DNA of 64,000 nt from Symsagittifera roscoffensis (GCF_963678635.1 NW_026971509.1:248001-312000); one strand, 5' to 3'; counted from the first letter of the stretch, positions 29,935 through 41,683 are shown. Numbers and translations are program-made. The notes: generated by a model from the letters alone, not told the origin.

Positions 29935-30558
29935 ACGGTATTCATTCTAGGAGCTAGTTCCTTGGATCACGCGCTCCGAAAACTTCCCGCTCCGTCGCAG
30001 AAGTGCGTCAAAGATACTTGCTTTACAAAGCCAGGTTTATGTTTGAACTTTAACGCTAGGGACTCCCAGAAAACAAAACAGTACTACCTTCATCACTACT
30101 TGTCGCACCGTAACGAACTTGTTATTTGGCACGACGCCATTAATAACTCGATATATAGGCACCACAGTAACAATAACCGCAAGCTGAGTAGTGAGCAACT
30201 TGTCAATTTGTTTTTAAGGTATAGGACAAGCATTTGTGCGATCGTATACTTTAGACGGAACGGAGCCGAGGATATAGAGGAAAGTTTGGGTTCAACAGGT
30301 ATTCTCATTCTGAACGTCGTTAAGGACTTTATCTCTAAGCGTACGGCTAAGGACCAGGTACTAATTGAGAAGTAAAAAGAGCTTCACCAGCCTCCTTCCC
30401 TTGAGTTAAAGACTTTCCTACTTCTAAGGCGTTATAGCGCTAATCTTAACATCCTTAAGACACATAAGAAGCGGAACCGCTTACCCCTCAAAGATCGGAA
30501 AGCTATAAGAAATAGGCTTCAGGCAGAAGCTTTGAGACGTCAAGCTCCCCCATCTTGA
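29935..30558 (+). pseudogene. BEL leader ORF, copy 1 (conserved, unrecognised)
   Basis: An open frame begins after a TAG near 29935 with VFILGASSLDHALRKL and runs to TAA at 30373-30375. It then continues in the same frame (KELHQPPSLELKTFLLL ...) to TGA near 30558. Conserved segments include LVIWHDAINNSIYRH, AIVYFRRNGAEDIEE and LNVVKDFISKR. The overall look (GASS near the start, WHDxxNNS) is loosely reminiscent of SGNH-type hydrolase-like proteins, but this is a guess. There is no ATG, so it may be an exon or captured sequence. Copy at 37883-38510; deleted from BEL copy 2. Confidence 0.4.
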
Positions 30559-30672
30559 AAGCAAATTTTGATTTATTAATGCAAATTTAATTACGTACCA
30601 AAACAGTATCTCAATTTATTGATTGCTCTCTATAAGTGAGCATCCGTAGAATATTGTCGATGTGTGAAAAAC

Positions 30673-31481
30673 ATGGAGGAAAAATTCCAAAGTAAGATAC
30701 GCAAGTTATTCGAAACCCGTCTAAATCTAGAAAATGAGCTGCTTAAAGGTCACTCAATATTACTTGAGTACATTGAGAATAATAGTCGCGCCACAAAAAT
30801 TGATAATGCTGTTTACAAATGTAAAAATGCTTTGGAAAAAGCTGTTGACGTCAATGAGCAATTAATTAGGTTAGCGGGAAAAACGGAAAACCCTGAAAAA
30901 CTATTCCTCAGCAAGACCTTTGGCTTAAGAAAGTAACCGAAATGAACGATAAAGTAATGCATGATGCTCAGAGTTACAAGATGAGCCTTGAACCTTCGTC
31001 ATTTCCAGCAGCCGGCATCACAGGGAGCAAGGGATCTTTACAACAAACTAGGTCTGAGACATCTTCAGGCTCGCACAAAACCGTCTTAAGTTCGAACAAA
31101 GTCAGCTGGAACAAGAGCAATTGGCTGAAAGTCAAAAAAAGCAACTAATTGAAATGGAACTGAAAGCGTTTGAACTTGAGGACAGTTCATCTGAGGTTAG
31201 CCAGAAGGTAGCGGAAAGTAACTCGACAGGAGTAAGTCAACCTATTTCAAAAGTAGCAACCGATCGGACTAATGATTGGGTAGACTCTGTTAGTTCACAA
31301 GCACCTCCCGACGTTGCTAGTGCGCCAGGTTTGCAGGCCACCACTCCTTTACCAATTTCCTCAGCACCGACGACTTCCGCACACAGCAATAGCACACAGC
31401 CATGAGCACACAGCATTGAGTGACCCTGGAATCTATAGTTATGGACATCGGGCTATGCCTTAATTTGGCAGTGTAAGCCTT
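30673..31481 (+). pseudogene. BEL gag 5' part, copy 1 (truncated)
   Basis: ATG at 30673 (MEEKFQSKIRKLFETRLNLE). The N-terminal region is helical and charged, likely coiled coil. One base is missing near 30900, where the other copies read EKTIAQQDLW. The coiled-coil middle is largely deleted, and the remainder ends at the J1 junction at 31481. Confidence 0.7.
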
Positions 31482-32409
31482 GTGAATCTTTTCCAATCTG
31501 ATTTCATGTCCATAGGTAAAACTGAAACTCATTTTTGAGCTGCGCCATTAATTGTTGTTTGTTTTAAAGCTGTGCGTCTATGTATCCAGTTTTACTGGAG
31601 TGGTGTATTAATTGATTCAGGTCCTATATTTAAAATTGAATTTGCTGTGACTGCATTTAAGTAATTTTCTACAGAATATTCAGGGTCTGTGCCTGTAATT
31701 ACCATCAATGGTTTATTTGATGTTATCGACGATCCACCCATTAGGTATGGATTCATTGTCATTTGTAGTGATTCTGCGGCATTTGGTATTTGTGAAAAGT
31801 TTGTAAGTTGATTTTTTGTTAGTTCATGTTGTTGTAAATAATATGGTAGTGGTATTTCATTTTGCATTTGTGTTGGTATATAGGAATGCATACTGACTGG
31901 GTTTTGTGATTGTGCTGGTTGGTAAGATTGCGTACTAGTTGATTTTTGCATCTGTAATGGTTGGTAGCTTTGTATATCAGCTGGGTTTTCTGGGTATATC
32001 TTTTCTTTTTGAGATGCTTGAGTTTGTCGAGGTTTTTGTGTACGATACTCTCGTGTATATGGTGCAGAAGTATCTGGTCGATAATGATCCTCATCATCGG
32101 ATGATAGATAAGTTGTATAATAGGGTGTTTGTTGTTTCTTTCTATTTTTTTTGGAAAATTGGATAGTTTTGGCTATGATCCTGTTAGGGATTCGGAAAGT
32201 CATGGAAGTTTACTGAGTTTGTTGATGTATTTGGAAAAGATCGATTTTTGTGAGAATAAATGATTTTGTGTATTTTTTCGGGGGGAATGAGTTGTTTTTG
32301 ATGGATTGACATAATTATAACTGTGTTCTGCAAAATTACTTCTTGTGAACGTTTTTCGTCTTTTTAATGGTTTCGTCATTAGTCTATATGTCTGCTGGTC
32401 CATGGAGGG
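31482..32409 (-). pseudogene. Gypsy gag fragment between BEL copies 1 and 2
   Basis: Antisense gag capsid/spacer sequence homologous to about 27070-28013. It keeps a continuous frame across 31592-32203 and, close to the LTR, reads MDQQTYRLMTKPLKRRKTF in frame with the gag N-terminal part found beyond the right LTRs. It lacks a 27-bp segment present at 27980 and 35973. It begins at junction J1 and ends with GAGGG before LTR2. Confidence 0.8.
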
Positions 32410-32866
32410 TGTTGCAACGCAAAGGTGTAGTATAAATGCATATAAAACAAGAGTATAAATGCATATAAAATAAGCACAGTTGGCCGAGCGGCATGGGGAC
32501 AAGTCTCTCACGCCGGTCAACCGGGTTCGAGTCCCCTCATATGCAGACCTTAAAACTTGTAGATCCGAGGGGCTATAATCCTATTTGACTGATTTTTTAC
32601 TGTTTTTTGGTTCTAATTCGGTTCAGCCTTGATTAAGGCTGACCGCCAAAAAGAGCAATTTGTCTCAAGGACATTACCATACGGTTCTTGTGGCTAGCTT
32701 GCGCCAAATGATCTTAGAAACGAGTTGTAACAAAACAAGTTGATGATTGAAGCAATACAATTTTTATGCTCGACAGAAATTTTGATGAGTTTTTGCCGAA
32801 AAATGCTCTTATTAATTTAATTTCTTGAACCTTCATTTTTGTTGATTTACGGAGATTGAGCGCACA
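32410..32866 (+). repeat. BEL LTR2
   Basis: 457 bp, TGTTGCAACG to GAGCGCACA, preceded by GAGGG. Shares with LTR3 the variants AAAAAGAGC, ACCATACGG and GATCTTAGAAAC, so these two form one lineage. tRNA-like module at about 32472-32541 with intact A and B boxes. Confidence 0.9.
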
Positions 32867-33222
32867 TTTTGGCGCCCCACAAGGCACACGATCGTTTATT
32901 TCTGTTTCTTAACCTGAATTTGTCTCCGTCCAGGACTCGAGGAAAAAGGGACTCGAGAACAAGGGACTCGATTGAACAGGAAATTTATCGAGGCTCACAT
33001 TGTAAAACCGTATCCGCGATTTCTCAATGAGTTCGCGTCTGCGCGGAGTGACAAGCAGCTGGTGTTGAGGATAGAGGGAGGCCTCATCAGTCCAGTGTCT
33101 GGTTACGACTCCACAGACCCAGTGAAAGTGATACACGAAGAGCTGTGCTACAACGAGAAGAAGTTCTCGAGTTGCTACAAACTTGCGAGGAAAAATCATT
33201 GTAGTTTTGTGCCACAGACCGC

Positions 33223-33473
33223 ATCTGTTGCGGATTGCAGTGGGTCTGTAGCGGATTGCAGTGCGTCTGTTGCGGATTGCAGATTGCCTGTAGCTGATTG
33301 CAGAGGGTATGTAGCGGATTGCAGAGCATCTGTTGCTGATTGCAGGTTGTCTGTAGCGGATTTCAGAGTGTCTGTAGCGGATTGCAGAGTGTCTGTTGCA
33401 GATTAAAGAGTGTCTGTTGCGGATGGCAGGGGGTCTGTAGCGGATTGCAGAGTGTCTCTTACGGATTGCAGAG
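33223..33473 (+). repeat. 21-bp minisatellite in BEL leader, copy 2
   Basis: About 12 units of the same TCTGTAGCGGATTGCAGAG type. Unit number and point changes differ from copies 1 and 3. Confidence 0.9.
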
Positions 33474-34066
33474 AGCGTCTGTTTCGTGTAAGACCGGTGA
33501 CCGCCCTATCTCCAAAACTGTAAGACTCGACAAACTTTTAAAACTTTCCATTTGTGCTATAAAATTTTACACGACGTTATATGATTGAATTTTTCCCAAA
33601 GCTAGCAACCGGTAATTTTTCAAAACCCAAAATTTTTGGACAGTTCCGGTGAACTGAAATATCTTACAGTACCTACAAGAGGTACTGGACCAGTTTTTTG
33701 GATTGGTTTATGACTCGAACCTGCCGACCAAAAATTTCCGAAAAATTTTGTGAAAAAGTAAAAAAAAATTGCCAAAAATTCCTCAAAACGTCCCCAGAAT
33801 TCTGCGTTATTTTGATGTAACATGGCACCAACTTTATGGTAAGTGGTCTGGTAGCAAACTATCAGGCAAATTAGGTTGCGTTTTTGATCCTCAGGTTTTT
33901 TCCCCGTGTGTTGTTGGAACCAATTTGCCTGATCCCCCACCCACCATTGGTGAAACTAATGTTGAATTAATAATGCAAATTTAATTACGTACCAAAACAG
34001 TATCTCATTCTATTGATTGTTTTCTATAAGTGAGCATCCGTAGAATATTGTCAATATGTGAAAAAC

Positions 34067-35061
34067 ATGGACAAAAAATTCCAAAATAAGATACGCAAGT
34101 TATTCGAAACCCGTATAAATCTAGAAAATGAGCTGCTTAAAGGTCACTCATTATTACTTGAGTACATTGAGAATAATAGTCGCACCACAAAAATTGATAA
34201 TGCTGTTTACAAAAGTAAAATTGCTTTGGAAAAAGCTGTTGACGTCAATGAGCAATTAATTAGGTTAGCGGGAAAAACGGAAAACCCTGAAAAAACTATT
34301 GCTCAGCAAGACCTTTGGCTTATGAAAGTAACCGAAATGAAAGATAAAGTAATGCATGAAGCTCAGAGTTACAAGATGAGCCTTGAAACTTCGTCATTTC
34401 CAGCAGCCGGCATTACAGTGAGTAAGGGATCTTTACGACAAACTAGGTCTGAGACATCCTCACGCTCGCACAAAACAAGAGATTCAGAAGCACGAGTATC
34501 TGAAAACAGGTCTAAGGTCTCTAATTAGTCTAAGGATAGTAGAAAGCTTGACTCACATAAGTCTGAAGTGAGAAACGGCATGAATTAGCTTTAGTTAAAC
34601 GACGCCACGAGGAGCTGGAAAGGCAGTATCAAGTATCTTTAAGACTTAAAGAGCAAGAGAACCGTCTTAAGTTCGAACAAAGTCAGCTGGAACTAGAGCA
34701 ATTGGCTGAAAGTCAAAAAAAGCAAATAATTGAAAATGGACTGAAAGCGTTTGAACTTGAGGACAGTTCATCTGAGGTTAGCCAGAAGGTAGCGGAAAGT
34801 AACTCGACAGGAGACAGTCAACCTATTTCAAAAGTAGCAACCGATCGGACTAATGATTGGGTAGACTCTGTTAGTTCACAAGCACCTCCCGACGTTGCTA
34901 GTGCGCCAGGTTTGCAGGCCACCACTCCTTTACCAATTTCGTCAGAACCGACGACTTCCGCACACAGCAATAGTCATAACCATGAGCACACAGCATTGAG
35001 TGACCCTGGAATCTATAGTTATGGACATCGGGCTATGCCTTAATTTGGCAGTGTAAGCCTT
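34067..35061 (+). pseudogene. BEL gag 5' part, copy 2 (truncated)
   Basis: ATG at 34067 (MDKKFQNKIRKLFETRINLE). Open to a TAG at 34526-34528, then a deletion, then the Gln/Leu-rich coiled coil (EQENRLKFEQSQLELEQL) and the acidic/Ser-rich segment. Ends at J1. No capsid-like DUF1759 domain or knuckle remains. Confidence 0.7.
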
Positions 35062-36003
35062 GTGAACCTTTTCCAATCTGATTTCATGTCCATAGGTAAA
35101 ACTGAAACTCACTTTTGAGCTGCGTCATTAAGTGTTGTTTGTTTTATGCTGCGCGTCCATGTATCCAAGTTTATTGGTGTGGTGTATTAATTGATTCAGG
35201 TCCTATATTTAAAATTGAATTTGCTGTGACTGCATTTAAGTAATTTTCTACAGAATATTCAGGGTCTGTGCCTGTAAATACCATCAATGGTTTATTTGAT
35301 GTTATCGACGATCCACCCATAAGGTATGGACTCATTGTCATTTGTAGTGATTCTGCGGCATTTGGTTTTTGTGAAAAGTTTGTAAGTTGGTTTTTTGTTA
35401 GTTCATGTTGTTGTAAATAATATGGTAGTCGTATTTCGTTTTGCATTTGTGTTGGTTGATAGGAATGCATACTGACTGAGTTTTGTGATTTTGCTGGTTG
35501 GTAAGATTGCGTACTAGTTGGGTTTTGCATCTGTAATGGTTGGTAGCTTTGTATATCAGCAGGGTTTTGTGGGTAAATTTTTTCATTTTGAGATGCTTGA
35601 GTTTGTCGAGGTTCTTTTGTACGATATTCTCGTGTATATGGTGCAAAAGTATCTGGTAATCCTCATCATCGGATGATAGATAATTTGTATAATAGGGTGT
35701 TCGTTGTTTCTTTCTATTTGTTTTGGAAAAATGGATAGTTTTCGCTATGATCCTGTGAGGGATGTGGATAGTCATGGAAGTTTTCTGAGTTTGTTGATGT
35801 ATTTGGAAAATTCGGTTTTGGTGAGAATAAATGATTTTGTGCATTTATTCGGGGGGAATGAGTTGTTTTTGTTGGATTGACATAATTATAATTGTGTTCT
35901 GCAAAAGTACCTCCAATGAACGTTTTTCGTGTTTTTAATGATTTCGTCATTGGTCTATATGTCTGATAGTCCATATGAGAATAATTTGCCGAGCAACCGA
36001 GGG
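35062..36003 (-). pseudogene. Gypsy gag fragment between BEL copies 2 and 3
   Basis: Nearly identical to 27070-28013, including the 148-aa frame at 35398-35844. It is much closer to it than to the fragment at 31482. Ends with GAGGG at 35999-36003 before LTR3. Confidence 0.85.
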
Positions 36004-36465
36004 TGTTGCAACGCAAAGGTAGAGTATAGATGCATATAAAACAAGAGTATAATTGCATATAAAATAAGCACAGTTGGCTGAGCGGCATAGGGACAAGTCT
36101 CTCACGCCGGTCAACCGGGTTCGAGTCCCCCCATGTGCAGACCTTAAAACTTGTAGATCCGAGGGGCTATAATCCTATTTGACTGTTTTTTTACTGTTTT
36201 TTGGTTCTAATTTGGTTCAACCTTGATTAAGGCTGACCGCCAAAAAGAGCAATTTGTCTCAAGGACATTACCATACGGTTCTTGTGGCTAGCTTGCGCCA
36301 AATGATCTTAGAAACGAGTTGTAACAAAACAAGTTGATGATTGAGGCAATACAATTTTTATGCTCGATAGGGATTTTGATGAGTTTTTGCCGAAAAATGC
36401 TCTTATTAAATTAAACTTCTTGAACCTTCATTCATTTTTGTTGATTTACGGAGATTGAGCGCACA
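36004..36465 (+). repeat. BEL LTR3 (5' LTR of full-length copy)
   Basis: 462 bp, TG...CA, preceded by GAGGG. The A box has one change (TGGCTGAGCGG). Belongs with LTR2 by shared variants. It differs clearly from its partner LTR4, which shows that the two have separate recent histories. Confidence 0.92.
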
Positions 36466-36468
36466 TTT

Positions 36469-36489
36469 TGGCGCCCCACAAGGGACACG
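36469..36489 (+). other. Primer-binding site of BEL copy 3
   Basis: TGGCGCCCCACAAGGGACAC starts 3 bp after the LTR. TGG is complementary to a tRNA 3' CCA end. I cannot assign the primer tRNA. The same site is TGGCGCCCCAC at 32870 and mutated (TAGGCGCC) at 28473. Confidence 0.7.
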
Positions 36490-36821
36490 ATCGTTTATTT
36501 CTGTTTCTTAACCTGAATTTGTCTCCGTCCAGGACTCGAGGAAAAAGGGACTCGAGACTAAGGGACTCGATTGAACAGGAAATTTATCGAGGCTCACATT
36601 GTAAAACCGTATCCGCGATTTCTCAATTAGTTCGCGGCTGCGCGGAATGACAAGCAGCTGGTGTTGAGGATAGAGGGAGGCCTCATCAGTCCAGTGTCTG
36701 GTTACGACTCCACAGACCCAGTGAAAGTGCTACACGAAGAGCTGTGCTACAACGAGAAGAAGTTCTCGAGTTGCTACAAATCTGCGAGGAAAAATAATTG
36801 TAGTTTTGTGCCACAGACCGC

Positions 36822-37113
36822 GTCTGTTGCGGATTGCAGAGGGTCTGTAGCGGATTGCAGTGCGTCTGTTGCGGATTGCAGATTGCCTGTAGCTGATTGC
36901 AGAGGGTCTGTAGCGGAATGCAGAGCATCTGTTGCTGATTGCAGGTAGTCTGTAGCGGATTGCAGAGGGTCTGTAGCGGATTGCAGAGCATCTGTTGCGG
37001 ATTCCAGAGTGTCTGTAGCGGATTGCAGAGTGTCTGTTGCAGATTGTAGAGTGTCTGTTGCGGATGGCAGAGGGTCTGTAGCGGATTGCAGAGTGTCTCT
37101 TACGGATTGCAGA
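36822..37113 (+). repeat. 21-bp minisatellite in BEL leader, copy 3
   Basis: About 14 units of TCTGTAGCGGATTGCAGAG type. It encodes SVADCRx in one frame and CNPLQTL in the antisense frame. A TAG at 36947 interrupts the sense frame, so translation through it is unlikely to matter. Confidence 0.9.
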
Positions 37114-37882
37114 GAGCCTCTGTTTCGTGTAAGACCGGTGACTGCCCAATCTCCAAAACTGTAAGACTCGACAAACTTTTAAAACTTTCCATTTGTGCTA
37201 TAAAATTTTACACGATGTTATATGGTTGAATTTTTCCCGCAAGCTAGCAACCGGTAATTTTTCAAAACCCAAAATTTTTGGACAGTCCCAAAATTTTTGG
37301 ATATTTGCGAATGGAATATTAATCCATTAAATCGGAACATAGACAAGAGTTACTGGACCAATTTTTTGGATTGGTTTATGACTTGAACCTGCCGACCAAA
37401 ATTTTCCGAAAAATTTTGTGAAAAAAGTAAAAAAAAATTGCCAAAAATTCCTCAAAACGTCACCAGAATTCTGCGAAACTGTGCTGTAACATGGCACCAA
37501 CTTTATGGTAAGTGGTCTGGTAGCAAAATATCAGGCAAATTATGTTGAGTTTTTCATCCTCAGGTTCTTTCCGCGTGTGTTATTGGAACTTAACCAATTT
37601 GCCTGATCCCCCACCCACCATTGGTGAAACTAAAAGCCAGTTCGCTTCGAGTAAATCAAAGGCGTTTCAGCCCGTCCGATTATTGACTTCGTTGCGTGAC
37701 AGTATTGTTAAAAGGTCAGGTACGGCGATTATAAGTGAGTTAAGTTGAACTCTTTCATCCTCAGGTTTACTCCGTGTGTGTTGTTGGAGTTCAACCGACC
37801 TACTTAATTTTCCAACCCCATTTGTAATTAAGAGTAACGAAGCCGTCGCAAAGGTCTCTTAATTGTTACATAGGTCCCTTAG

Positions 37883-38510
37883 ACGGTATTCATTCTAGGA
37901 GCTAGTTCCTTGGATCACGCGCTCCGGAAACTTGCCGCTCGGTCCCAGAAGCGCGTCAAAGATACTTGCTTTACAAAGCCAGGTTTAAGTTTGAACTTTA
38001 ACGCTAGGGACTCCCAGAAAACAATACAGTACTACCTTCATCACTACTTGTCGCACCGTAACAACCTTGTTATTTGGCACGACGCCTTTAATAACTCGAT
38101 ATATAGACACCACAGTAACAATAACCGCAAGCTGAGTAGTGAGCAATTTGTCAATTTGTTATTAAGGTATAGGACAAGCATTTGTGCGATCGTATACTGT
38201 AGACGGAACGGAACCGAGGATATAGAGGAAAGTTTGGGTTCTATAGGTATTCTCATACTGAACGTCGTTAAAGACTTTATCTCTAAGCGTAAGGCTAAGG
38301 ACCAGGTACTAATTGAGAAGTAAAAAGAGCTTCACCAGCCTCCTTCTCTTGAGTTAAAGACTCTCCTACTACTAAGGCGTTATAGCGTTAATCTTAACAT
38401 CCTTAAGACACGTAAGAAGCGGAACCGCTTAGCCCTCAAAGCTCGGAAAGCTATAAAAAATAGGCTTCAGGCAGAAGCTTTGAGACGTCAAGCTCCCCCA
38501 TCTTGTAAGC
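37883..38510 (+). pseudogene. BEL leader ORF, copy 3 (conserved, unrecognised)
   Basis: Same frame as 29935-30558: LVIWHDAFNNSIYRH, AIVYCRRNGTEDIEE, LNVVKDFISKRK, TAA at 38321-38323, then further in-frame sequence to a stop near 38506. The TAA is at the identical position in both copies. Placed between PBS and gag, it may be an extra ORF peculiar to this lineage or a captured host exon. Confidence 0.4.
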
Positions 38511-38620
38511 TAATGTTGAATTATTAATGCAAATTTAATTACGTACCAAAACAGTATCTCATTCTATTGATTGTTTTCTATAAGTGAGCATCCGTAGAAT
38601 ATTGTCAATGTGTGAAAAAC

Positions 38621-41060
38621 ATGGACGAAAAATTCCAAAATAAGATACGCAAGTTATTCGAAACCCGTATAAATCTAGAAAATGAGCTGCTTAAAGGTCA
38701 CTCATTATTACTTGAGTACATTGAGAATAATAGTCGCACCACAAAAATTGATAATGCTGTTTACAAATGTAAAATTGCTTTGGAAAAAGCTGTTGACGTC
38801 AATGAGCAATTAATTAGGTTAGCGGGAAAAACGGATAACCGTGAAAAAACTATCGCTCAGCAAGACCTTTGGCTTATGAAAGTAACCGAAATGAACGATA
38901 AAGTAATGCATGAAGCTCAGAGTTACAAGATGAGCCTTGAAACTTCGTCATTTCCAGCAGCCGGCATTACAGGGAGCAAGGGATCTTTACGACAAACTAG
39001 GTCTGAGACATCCTCACGCTCGCACAAAACAAGAGATTCAGAAGCACTATGTCATCAAGTGAGAAACGGCATGAATTAGCTTTAGTAAAACGACGCCATG
39101 AGGAGCTGGAAAGGCAGTATCAAGTATCTTTAAGACTTAAAGAGCAAGAGAATCGTCTTAAGTTCGATCAAAGTCAGCTGGAACTAGAGCAATTGGCTGA
39201 AAGTCATAAAAAGCAACTAATTGAAATGGAACTGAAAGCGTTTGAACTTGAGGACAGTTCATCTGAGGTTAGCGAGAAGGTAGCGAATGTAACTCGACAG
39301 GAGTTAGTCAACCTATTTCAAAAGTAGCAACCGATCAGACTAATGATTGGGTAGACTCTGTTAGTTCACAAGCACCTCCCGACGTTGCTAGTGCGTCAGG
39401 TTTGCAGGCCTTCACTCCTTTGCCATTTTCGTCAGAACCGACGAATTCCGCACACAGTAATAGTCATAACCATGAGCACACAGCCTTGAGTGACCCTGGA
39501 ATCTATAGTTATGGACATCGGGCTATGCATCAATTTGGCAGTGTAAGCCTTTTGTCATTGCAAGCTTCTGCTCCATCTGTTTCAGTCCCAGTTAACAATA
39601 TGCATTCTAGTGCACACGTGTTACCACCACCTTCTGCTGTTCCTTTACAGACCATGAGTTCATACATAACTAATGGTAGTTTTGCCATCGCACAACCGGA
39701 ATCATTACCTGTCCCAATGTTACCGGCACAACGCGGTTCTGGTTTTGTTTGTCACCTGCATTTGCTGGTGGTGGCTTCTCATCTTCTGGAGTAAACCCAA
39801 CGCCGGTTTTGTTTTCGGCATCTAATTGCCATGCAGCGCCAGTCCAGACGAAACATAATTTTCCCTTTTTTTCTCATACTGTGTCACCTAATATCAACGA
39901 TTGCTACACAAGTGATGCAAACTTATGGCGATTGGCAGCTACAAATCCAATCGTCACGCCTGCTCAGTGTTGTAATGCTGGAAACATGTTTTCTAATGTG
40001 ACAACTGTTGTGCCATCGTGTTACAACGCCGCTCCGAATACTAGTGGTGGACTGTGTATTTTGTTACTCCCCCAGTTCATCCACAACATGTTCCGCATTT
40101 TGTCAATCATACTAATACTGGTTATCAGCGAGTCAACGAAGACTAGGCACCGTCTTCCGCTTATCCCAACCAAGGTTGTTCATCGGATCGATCCCTCTCC
40201 GCTCGTGAGTTGGCGGATTTATTGATGCATAGCCGCAAAGATCATCTTCCTGAAAGGAAGTTAGCCCAGTTTGACGGAATCCCGTTAAGCTGGCACGAAT
40301 GGTTTGGTCAGTTTAAGTCCACCGTTGATTCCGCTGTTCTCACCGATGATACGAAACTGAGATACTTAAAAACGCTCGTCACAGGCAAAGCAAAAACCGC
40401 AATTGCAGAGTTTAGTTATAGTGGCGTTATGTACAAGGATGCACTGGCCACCTTGCAACGGAAGTTTGGGCAACCACCTGCCATTGTTGGTGCGCATCTT
40501 GATAAGCTGAATACTTTTCCTCCCCTTAAGATGCACAATTCGGAAAATGTCATTAGTTTCTCCGCTGCCATATCTGGCCTCGTAGCAGTTTTCAAATCAT
40601 TGTCATTCAACGACGATCTAAATAGGGTTAACCTGTTAAACCAAGCTGTTAGTAAACTTCCGCCTAACCTCAAGAAAGCTTGATCAATGCATACTGTTAG
40701 GCATAATTGGCAGCGACCAACACACTTAGACCTTAATAAATGGTTGAAAGAAAAGGCCGAGGGACATGAAAGATGACGTGTACTCAACTCTAAGGCAAAA
40801 AACGATGAGCCAGTTAAACGAAAAACAACCAAAGTTTTTGCAGCCAATAGCCAGCTAACTAGTAAGGCTCAGGATAAGTCTAAGTTTCCGCTGTGCGTTT
40901 TGTGTAAGGGTAGTCACGCATTGTGGAACTGTGCCGTTTTCAAGGAAAAGAATGCTACTCAGCTAGCAAAATACGTAGCTGAATGGAAACTTTGCTTCGC
41001 TTGCCTCAATGGGAATGTTCTAGAGCTAAAAAAAATTCACGAAGAAGCCAGAGTGTGATA
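38621..41060 (+). pseudogene. BEL gag, copy 3 (broken)
   Basis: ATG 38621. Order: helical N-terminus (MDEKFQNKIRKLFETRINLE), Ser/Lys-rich hinge with a ~130-bp deletion at 39046 that shifts frame, coiled coil (EQENRLKFDQSQLELEQL), Pro/Ser/His-rich linker 39400-40200 over several frames, and a DUF1759-type capsid domain at 40210-40680 (LPERKLAQFDGIPLSWHEWF). After in-frame TGAs at 40681 and about 40772 comes a zinc knuckle CVLCKGSHALWNC near 40890 and a second Cys/His module running into KPECDSTHNFLLHGAE at about 41045-41090. This is the normal BEL/Pao gag layout. At least two frameshifts and two nonsense codons. Confidence 0.85.
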
Positions 41061-41074
41061 GCACACATAATTTC

Positions 41075-41683
41075 TTGCTTCATGGAGCCGAAAGAATATT
41101 TCCTTGGAAGGAAAATTCAAATGTCTCGACTAAGGCTGGAACAAACAAATCCAAGGAGAATACAAACACTTCCACCCATGCCGCTGTTAGTGATGTACAT
41201 GACATTGAATCATCTAAAGGTTTGTTGCCAATTGCAACACTTGGTGTATCCTCGGATGTAACCAGTCTCCTGACGTTGGTTCTTTGTGATAGTGCATCGA
41301 CTCACTACTGGGTGTCTTTGTCACTCGTTAACCGTCTAGGCTTAAGAGGGGAGCCGGTTAACTTGTCAATTAGTGGTTTCAATTCAACCATCGTTGTTGA
41401 GACTCAGAGGGTCAAGTTTACAGTTTCATCCGAGCCGAATAATAGTGAGTTCGTATTGTCTCTCTGTGCATATAATAAAGACAATATTCGGATTGGTTCC
41501 GAATTAATCACTATTGCTGATTTGCAGAATACATATCCACAGTTAGCACCTATTAAGCCCACTCAATATACTTATGAGGACGCTGAAGTTATTATCGGAC
41601 AAGACTACTACCACGCGGTTAGACCCGTTGAAATCATCTTGGGAGATGATAAAACTCACCGTGTTCCGTTCGCCTACCGATAG
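41075..41683 (+). pseudogene. BEL protease region (DUF1758-type), copy 3
   Basis: The 202-aa frame contains LLTLVLCDSASTHYWVSLSL. CDSAS occupies the D-S/T-G active-site position of Pao-type aspartic proteases, with Ala where Gly is usual. Downstream are VNRLGLRG and the DAEVIIGQDYYHAV segment typical of the C-terminal half. The frame is open across the domain, but gag and RT lie in other frames. Confidence 0.75.

Larger units (their letters stand above)
28014..31481 (+). mobile_element. BEL/Pao element copy 1: 5' LTR, leader, truncated gag
   Basis: Begins with LTR1, flanked on the left by GAGGG. Contains a degenerate PBS, the 21-bp minisatellite, the leader ORF and the gag coiled-coil region with a one-base deletion near 30900 and a ~330-bp deletion near 31078. 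It ends abruptly at AGTGTAAGCCTT and joins antisense gypsy gag (junction J1). Confidence 0.85.
32410..35061 (+). mobile_element. BEL/Pao element copy 2: LTR, short leader, truncated gag
   Basis: LTR2 (32410-32866), PBS TGGCGCCCCAC at 32870, minisatellite, then a ~0.9-kb deletion at 33957 with CTAA microhomology that removes the leader ORF. Gag follows from 34067, interrupted by TAG in the Ser/Lys-rich region and by a small deletion near 34565. It ends at the same J1 junction as copy 1 and shares the CCTTAA stop just before it. Confidence 0.85.

Noticed and set aside
28829-37149. Cys-rich ORFs on both strands over the BEL leaders (SVADCR, CNPLQTL, SAIRYRP repeats)
   Set aside because: All are frames of the same 21-bp minisatellite. 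Stops differ between copies and no start codon is conserved.
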